The notes beneath the pieces are model-generated. The model made no database searches. It was not told where the DNA came from and saw nothing but the letters and a program-made list of their open reading frames with translations. The translations under genes and the position numbers were made by a program. From Posidoniimonas corsicana (lineage in GTDB: Bacteria; Planctomycetota; Planctomycetia; Pirellulales; Lacipirellulaceae): a stretch of DNA of 64,000 bases. Positions 58,781 to 64,000 of this stretch are shown here, piece after piece. Positions within the stretch are counted from its first letter, which is position 1; each line of letters begins with the position of its first letter. The stretch is from positions 2,357,311-2,421,310 of the forward strand of contig NZ_SIHJ01000001.1 in the NCBI RefSeq assembly GCF_007859765.1. Direction: 5' to 3'.

Positions 58781-60925
58781 CTACGGCGAGTCGTCGGGCC
58801 GCAGGTGGTAGAGCAGGAACGCGATGTCATCGGCGGCCTGCTCGATGAGCTTGGTGGTGGGCGTGCCGGCGCCGTGCCCGGCCCGCGACTCGATGTGCAT
58901 CAGGATCGGCGCGTCGCCTGCCTGGGCGGCCTGCATTCTTGCTCCGAACTTGAAGCTGTGCATCGGCACGACGCGGTCGTCGGTGTCGGCGGTGCTGATC
59001 AGGGTCGGCGGGTAGGCGGTCCCGGGTTCGATGTTGTGGTAGGGCGAGTAGGCTAGCAGCGTCTCGAACTGGTCGGGCTCGTCGGCCGAGCCGTACTCGC
59101 TCCGCCAGAACTGACCGGCCGTGAACTGGTGGAACCGCAGCATGTCCATCACGCCCACGCCCGGCAGGCACGCGCCGAACAGCTCGGGCCGCTGGGTCAT
59201 GACCGCGCCAACCAGCAGGCCGCCGTTGCTGCGTCCCTGGATGCCGAGCGTCTGGGGGCTGGCGTACTTGTGTTCGATCAGCCACTCGGCCGCGGCGATA
59301 AAGTCGTCAAAGACGTTCTGCTTCTTGTCGAGCTTGCCGGCCAGGTGCCAGTCCTCGCCGTATTCGCCGCCGCCGCGGAGATTCGCCACCGCCAGCACGC
59401 CGCCCTGCTCCATCCACTCCAGGCGGCTGACGGAGAAGCCGGGCGTGACCGAGATGCTGAACCCGCCGTAGCCGTACAGCAGAGTTGGGTTCTGCCCGTC
59501 GAGCTGAATCCCCTTCTTGTGCGCCAGGAACATGGGTATCCGCACGCCGTCCTTGCTCTCGTAGAACACGCGGCTGACCTGGTAGTCCGCTGGGTTGAAG
59601 TCGACCTTGGGCTGGCGGACCAGCCGGCTCTCGCCTGACGCGATGTCGTAGCGGTAGGTGCTGGGCGGGTGGTCGTAGCTGCTGTAGGTGTAGAAGGTTT
59701 CGGTTTGGTTAGGCTTGCCGCCAAAGCCGCCCGCGCTGCCGAGTCCGGGCAGCTCCACAGTGCGCTCCAGCTCGCCGTCGACGCTGTACACCTTCACCAC
59801 CGACGCCACGTCCTGCAGGTAGCTGGCGATCAGCTTGCCGCCGACGTGCGACACGTCTTCCAACGCGGCGTCGGACTGTGGGATGACTTCGACCAGCTTG
59901 TCGAGCGCCGGCTCGTTGATGTCCATCGCCACCACCCGCCGTCGGGGCGCCTGGTAGTCAGTCAGCAGGTAGAGTGTGGCGCCATCGCTGCCGATGGGGG
60001 CGAACAGGTGGTCGAAGTTGTCGACCAGCGGGCGGAACTCGGCCTCCGTTTCCGCCGCCGGGCGGTAGTACAGATGGTTCTGCCAGTCGGTGCCGTGGCG
60101 GGCGGTCGCGAGCAGGTACTTGCCGTCAAACGTGCGGCTGACGCCGAGTGACCAGTCCGGGTGCTCCGGGATGCGGAACACCAGCCGGTCTTCCGCCTGG
60201 GGCTCGCCGAGCTTGTGGTAGTAGATTGCCGGGTTTAAAGCGGCCGATTGAAACTCCTCGCCTTCGGCCGGCTCGGGGTACCGTTTGTAGTAGAACCCCT
60301 CGCCCGGCTTGTCCCAGGTGACGCTGGTGAACTTCACCCACTTGAGCTCGTCGGGCAGAGTCGACTTGTCGTCGAGGTTCATCACGTAGATGGTCCGCCA
60401 GTCGCTGCCGGCCTCGCTCTTCTGGTAGGCCAGGAAGCGGCCGTCCTCGCTGGCCGACGTGCCCGCCAGGGCGACCGTGCCGTCGTTGCTCCAGGTGTTG
60501 GGGTCGATCAGCACCTGGCCGTCGGCGTCGTAGGCGTCGGTGATGTACAAGACGGCCTGGTTCTGCAGCCCGTCGTTCTTGGAGTACAGGTACCGATCGC
60601 CCACTCTGCGGGGCGGACCGTAACGCTCGAAGTTCCAGAGCTCCGTCAGCCGCTCCTTGACCGCTTCGAGCCCCGGCAGGTTCTCCAGGTAGCTGTCGGT
60701 GAATGCTTGCTGCGACTTCACCCAGTCGGCGACCTCGTCCGACACGCGCACGTCGTCCTCGAGCCAGCGGTACGGGTCCGGGACGCTCTGCCCGTGCAGC
60801 ACGTCCACGTGGTCGACGGTCCGGGTCTGTGGGTACGGGGGCTTGTCCACGCTGGGCGCCTCGGCGGGTACGGGAGTGGGTACGACAAACAGCAGCGGCG
60901 TCATCAACCAGGCGGAGGGCTTCAT
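58781..60925 (-). CDS. Prolyl oligopeptidase family serine peptidase
   Basis: 714 residues from the ATG at 60925 (MKPSAWLMTPLLFVVPTPVPAEAP); an upstream TTG would add four residues. Signal peptide, beta-propeller (about 70-430), then the alpha/beta-hydrolase domain with nucleophile Ser566 in GIQGRSNGGLLVGA, the catalytic Asp in TADTDDRVVPMHSF and the catalytic His in SRAGHGAGTPTTKL. It cleaves short peptides after proline, here in the periplasm. It stands 43 bases from the GH18 gene on the same strand. Confidence 0.95.
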   Translation of the reverse strand: MKPSAWLMTPLLFVVPTPVPAEAPSVDKPPYPQTRTVDHVDVLHGQSVPDPYRWLEDDVRVSDEVADWVKSQQAFTDSYLENLPGLEAVKERLTELWNFERYGPPRRVGDRYLYSKNDGLQNQAVLYITDAYDADGQVLIDPNTWSNDGTVALAGTSASEDGRFLAYQKSEAGSDWRTIYVMNLDDKSTLPDELKWVKFTSVTWDKPGEGFYYKRYPEPAEGEEFQSAALNPAIYYHKLGEPQAEDRLVFRIPEHPDWSLGVSRTFDGKYLLATARHGTDWQNHLYYRPAAETEAEFRPLVDNFDHLFAPIGSDGATLYLLTDYQAPRRRVVAMDINEPALDKLVEVIPQSDAALEDVSHVGGKLIASYLQDVASVVKVYSVDGELERTVELPGLGSAGGFGGKPNQTETFYTYSSYDHPPSTYRYDIASGESRLVRQPKVDFNPADYQVSRVFYESKDGVRIPMFLAHKKGIQLDGQNPTLLYGYGGFSISVTPGFSVSRLEWMEQGGVLAVANLRGGGEYGEDWHLAGKLDKKQNVFDDFIAAAEWLIEHKYASPQTLGIQGRSNGGLLVGAVMTQRPELFGACLPGVGVMDMLRFHQFTAGQFWRSEYGSADEPDQFETLLAYSPYHNIEPGTAYPPTLISTADTDDRVVPMHSFKFGARMQAAQAGDAPILMHIESRAGHGAGTPTTKLIEQAADDIAFLLYHLRPDDSP

Positions 60926-60968
60926 GGCGTTGCTCAATGTGGGGCGAGGTTGGGTGAGAGGCGGGGCG

Positions 60969-62090
60969 TCAGTTCGCGGGCGGCCAGGCGCGGTAGGCGG
61001 ACTGCAGCAGCCAGTGGGCGCCGTCGGGCATCAGGTCTTGGTGGATCGCCCAGAACGACAGACCCCGGTAGCCCTGCTGCTGGGCCCACTTGGACTTCTC
61101 GTCGATGCTGTTGCGGTCGTCGAAGCAGATCAGCAGCGGCGACTTCCGCTGCGCGGGGGGCCTCGCCCAGGGGGCATGGCTGTCGTGGTCCCACATGGCC
61201 GGCCAGCCCTGCCCGACGAGCTCGCGGACCTTGCGGAAGTCGAGCGCGCCGTGCTGCTGACGCTTGGCCGGGTCGAGCGGCTCCAGCGGCTTGGAGACCG
61301 GCAACGCCCTCCCGTACATCGGCAACCCGACGATCAGCTTCCCCTTCGGGACTCCCCGGTCCTTGTGCCAGTACTCCATGGCCGACTGCACCGATCGCCA
61401 GCTGCGCTCCGGGTCCTTCGGGGAAGGGAACAGCGGCGCGTGGTGTCCTGCGGTCCGCTCCCAGGGCCCGCTCATGTCGTAGGCCATGACGTTGAACCAG
61501 TCGATGCGGCTGGCGATGGCGCCGGTATCGAACCACTTGCCGAGGTGGTTGGACGGCGGCACCGCCGCGGTCAGCAGGTAAGGGGTCCTCCTCCGCGAAC
61601 GCCGAGCTGCCGCGTCGAGTTCGCCGCGGAGCAGCTTCACGAGCCGAGCAAAGCCCTCCATGGTTTGCTGGTTGTGGGGCGACTCCCAGTCGATGTCGAC
61701 GCCATCGTAACCGTTGTCGATTGCCGCGGCGGTGACCGACTTCGCGTATGCCTCAAGGCGTTCGGGCGATTGGGCAATCTTTGTCAGGCCCTCCGCGGTC
61801 TTCCCGCCGCCCAGGCTGAGCAGCACCCTCACACGGTTCTGGTGGGCCGCTTCGGTCAGCCGCTTGCTGGGGACCAGGTCGTTCTCGACCAGTTCTCCGT
61901 CGGAGTCGACCGCCAGGAACGCGTGGCTGACGTGCGTCAGCTGGCGCCACGGGATCTGTTCGATCGGCAGGTCGCCGATCGCCGCGTAGTAGCCCAGGAA
62001 CACCCGTGGGGTCCGCTGGGCAGTTGCGGGCGTGGCGCAGGCCAGAGCCGTGGCGAGGATCATCAGCGGGGCGAGTCGGCGGGCGACCAT
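60969..62090 (-). CDS. Secreted GH18 family chitinase-like protein
   Basis: 373 residues from the ATG at 62090 (MVARRLAPLMILATALACATPATAQ). Glycoside hydrolase family 18 barrel with the catalytic motif DGVDIDWE (about residues 130-137), preceded by VLLSLGGGKTAEGLTKIAQ and followed by AVPPSNHLGKWFD and WFNVMAYDMSGPWE, as in chitinases and related N-acetylglucosaminidases. The length fits a single catalytic domain without carbohydrate-binding modules. It may act on chitin or peptidoglycan-like polymers. It is followed by the prolyl oligopeptidase gene. Confidence 0.93.
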   Translation of the reverse strand: MVARRLAPLMILATALACATPATAQRTPRVFLGYYAAIGDLPIEQIPWRQLTHVSHAFLAVDSDGELVENDLVPSKRLTEAAHQNRVRVLLSLGGGKTAEGLTKIAQSPERLEAYAKSVTAAAIDNGYDGVDIDWESPHNQQTMEGFARLVKLLRGELDAAARRSRRRTPYLLTAAVPPSNHLGKWFDTGAIASRIDWFNVMAYDMSGPWERTAGHHAPLFPSPKDPERSWRSVQSAMEYWHKDRGVPKGKLIVGLPMYGRALPVSKPLEPLDPAKRQQHGALDFRKVRELVGQGWPAMWDHDSHAPWARPPAQRKSPLLICFDDRNSIDEKSKWAQQQGYRGLSFWAIHQDLMPDGAHWLLQSAYRAWPPAN

Positions 62091-62217
62091 AGCGGCTACT
62101 CTGGCATTTCTCGATTCGTGACTTTCGCTATTCTTATGGTCCGTCAAACAGGAACACTCCGCCAGCCCCAAACCCCCTAGGGCGCCAGGAGCGGGCACGC
62201 GAAAGGAATCGGCGCAC

Positions 62218-63909
62218 ATGGCAGGCAACGCGGCGTACGACGCGGTTATCATCGGCGGCGGTCACAACGGGTTGGTCTGTGCCTGCTACCTTGCCAAGGC
62301 GGGCAAGAAGGTCTGCGTGCTGGAGCGCCGGCACGTGCTGGGCGGCTGTGCAACGACCGAGGAGCTTTGGCCCGGCTACAAGGTCAGCACCGCGGCCTAC
62401 GTGATCAGCCTGTTCCTCCCGCAGATCATCCGCGACCTCAAGCTCAAGGAGCATGGCCTCGAGGTCCTGCCGCGGACTCCTAGCTCGTTCACCCCCCTGC
62501 CCGACGGCCGCAGCCTGCTGATGGGCCCCGACGCCGAGCTGTGCCACCGCGAGATAAGCCAGTTCAGCGCCCGCGACGCCGAGCAGTACCCCAAGTACGA
62601 AGCCCTGCTGGAACGGGTAGCCGCGGTGCTGGAGCCGGTGCTCAGCGAAGCCGCGCCCGACCCGCTGCCGCTGCCAGCCAGCTGGCGGAAGATCGGCATC
62701 CCCAAGAAGATGCGGGACATTAAGAAGGGCTGGTCGATGTATCAGGCGATGGCGTCGCTTGGGGACGACATGCCCGCCGCCATCGAGCTGCTCACCGGCC
62801 CCGCGCGACCTATCCTGGAGCGATGGTTCGAGTCAGAGGCGCTCAAGGCCACCCTCGCGACCGACGCCATCATCGGCGCCTTCCTGTCGATCAGCTCGCC
62901 CGGCAGCGCGTACGTGCTGCTGCACCACGTGATGGGCGAGGCGGGCGGCGCCCGCGGCGTGTGGGGCTACGTCCGGGGCGGCATGGGCGCCCTGTCTGAG
63001 GCGCTCGCCAGCGCCGGGAAGCAGTTGGGGGTGGACGTGCGACGCGAGTCGCCGGTGGCCGGCATCAACACCAGCGGCGGCAAGGCGGTCGGCGTGACGC
63101 TGGTTGACGGCTCGGTCATCGAGGCGCCGGTCGTCGGCTCGAGCGTCGACGCGCACCTGACGTTCGAGAAGTTCTTACAGCCGGCGGATCTGCCAGAGAG
63201 CTTCCGCACGGCGGTGGCGAACATCGACTACGCCTCGGCGTCAATGAAGATCAACCTGGCGCTCGCCGAGCCGCCCAACTTCACCGCCCGCCCGACCGAG
63301 CCGGGAGCACCGCGGGGCGTGATGCCGCACCACCACGGCACGATGCACATTGGCCCCTCGATGGACTACCTGGAACGCGCCTACGACGACGCCAAGTACG
63401 GCCGTCCGGCCGAGGAGCCGATCCTCGAGATGACGATGGCGACCAGCGTCGACGAGACCATCGCCCCGGCCGGCAAGCACATCCTGTCGATGTTCGTACA
63501 GTACGCGCCCTTCAACCTGGCGCCGCTAGACGCCCGCGACCGCACCGAGGAGACCGTGCAGAAGTCGCCCGACCAGTGGGACGCTATCAAGGACGACTTT
63601 GCCGACCGCTGCATCCGCAAGCTGGCCGAGTACGCCCCCAACGTGCCCGACGCCATCGAGCACCGCCAGGTGCTCAGCCCGCTGGACCTGGAGCGGACCT
63701 ACGGCATCACCGGCGGCAACATCATGCAGGGCGCGATGAACGCCAACCAGCTCTACTGCTTCCGGCCGGTGCCGGGATGGGCCGACCACCGCACCCCGGT
63801 CAGCGGACTCTATCTGTGCGGCGCCGCCAGTCACCCAGGCGGCGGTGTGATGGGCGCGTGCGGCAAGAACGCGGCGGAAGAGATCCTCCGCGACGGTCGG
63901 TGGGGGTAG
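62218..63909 (+). CDS. FAD-dependent phytoene-desaturase-like oxidoreductase
   Basis: 563 residues. N-terminal FAD-binding Rossmann motif VIIGGGHNGLVCACYLAKAGKKVCVLERR (about 8-37) and a C-terminal FAD-contact region with LYLCGAASHPGGGVMGACGKNAAEEIL (about 533-560). The middle shows VWGYVRGGMGALSEALASA, typical of the CrtI/PYROXD2-like family. These enzymes desaturate or isomerise polyenes or act as NAD(P)/FAD oxidoreductases; the exact substrate cannot be told. No carotenoid-pathway genes adjoin. Confidence 0.92.
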   Translation: MAGNAAYDAVIIGGGHNGLVCACYLAKAGKKVCVLERRHVLGGCATTEELWPGYKVSTAAYVISLFLPQIIRDLKLKEHGLEVLPRTPSSFTPLPDGRSLLMGPDAELCHREISQFSARDAEQYPKYEALLERVAAVLEPVLSEAAPDPLPLPASWRKIGIPKKMRDIKKGWSMYQAMASLGDDMPAAIELLTGPARPILERWFESEALKATLATDAIIGAFLSISSPGSAYVLLHHVMGEAGGARGVWGYVRGGMGALSEALASAGKQLGVDVRRESPVAGINTSGGKAVGVTLVDGSVIEAPVVGSSVDAHLTFEKFLQPADLPESFRTAVANIDYASASMKINLALAEPPNFTARPTEPGAPRGVMPHHHGTMHIGPSMDYLERAYDDAKYGRPAEEPILEMTMATSVDETIAPAGKHILSMFVQYAPFNLAPLDARDRTEETVQKSPDQWDAIKDDFADRCIRKLAEYAPNVPDAIEHRQVLSPLDLERTYGITGGNIMQGAMNANQLYCFRPVPGWADHRTPVSGLYLCGAASHPGGGVMGACGKNAAEEILRDGRWG

Positions 63910-63977
63910 CGGTCCTGGGGCAGCCGTATGCTGGCTAGCTGTTTGTCGGGGCGCCCCGTTTGTGGCAAACTAGCCGA

Positions 63978-64000
63978 ATGGCCCAGAAGCTCCTGTTAGT
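63978..64000 (+). CDS. Possible 5' end of a gene cut by the window edge
   Basis: ATG at 63978 (MAQKLLL...) continues open to the right edge. Only seven codons are visible, so the identity is unknown and the call rests only on position 68 bases after the previous stop. Confidence 0.3.

Overview
The window looks like a chromosomal piece of a high-G+C planctomycete of the order Pirellulales, probably near Lacipirellulaceae. The evidence is the combination of families: a DUF1559 protein with a prepilin leader and H-x9-DG end, an RTX-type protein with the planctomycete LEPR-XLL-like leader (RLESRTLLAAD), three secreted proteins ending in dockerin-like DYNxDGxVDAADYxVWRD repeats plus a PEP-CTERM-like tail, a BamA with a long Pro/Gln-rich insert, and an E. 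coli-type MntR. This is judged from translated sequence only. No rRNA, tRNA, CRISPR array or transposase gene was seen.

Layout. 1-5780 (minus) is a tightly overlapping operon: RDD protein, SpoIIM-like protein, membrane protein, DUF4129, DUF4350 and MoxR ATPase (running off the left edge). Then come putA (proline catabolism), dapL (lysine/diaminopimelate), sufU-sufS (Fe-S/sulfur), a membrane protein, a secreted dockerin/PEP protein, a secreted protein of unknown role and an orphan sugar-binding protein. 17.5-24.3 kb (minus) holds bamA, an FkbM methyltransferase and mutS. 24.8-31.3 kb holds surface proteins: a retropepsin-like secreted protein, TadE/TadG-like pilus proteins, a secreted protein of unknown role, a small HAMP-like membrane protein and another dockerin-tailed protein. 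31.4-36.7 kb (plus) holds a Na+/solute symporter and a pgsB-pgsC-'poly-gamma-glutamate system' gene set. 36.8-41.7 kb is a compact unusual cluster: cytochrome P450, flavin monooxygenase, ketoacyl-ACP synthase III-like enzyme and an unrecognised membrane protein.

42.1-46.8 kb holds a TPR secreted protein with a histidine kinase and response regulator, then TspO. A GH32-like glycosidase follows. At 48.5-49.0 kb a short, lower-G+C segment with one small gene is bounded by a 19-bp perfect direct repeat and REP-like hairpins, and appears to have inserted into the 3' end of a lipoprotein gene. 49.3-51 kb holds a DUF1559 gene and mntR, sharing two probable MntR operators. 51.4-58.8 kb holds the RTX protein, a small Cys-rich lipoprotein, a VKOR-thioredoxin fusion, a DUF4394 secreted protein and an ECF sigma/anti-sigma operon. 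The right end holds a prolyl oligopeptidase, a GH18 protein and a carotenoid-desaturase-like oxidoreductase.

The strongest non-coding signal is a dispersed repeat in two copies (about 17.07-17.41 kb and 50.99-51.30 kb). Each copy has TTTTGTCC/GGACAAAA boxes spaced to give a 101-bp inverted-repeat unit with a palindrome or hairpin at its exact centre, and each lies beyond a shared GAAACCGGCCACC block.
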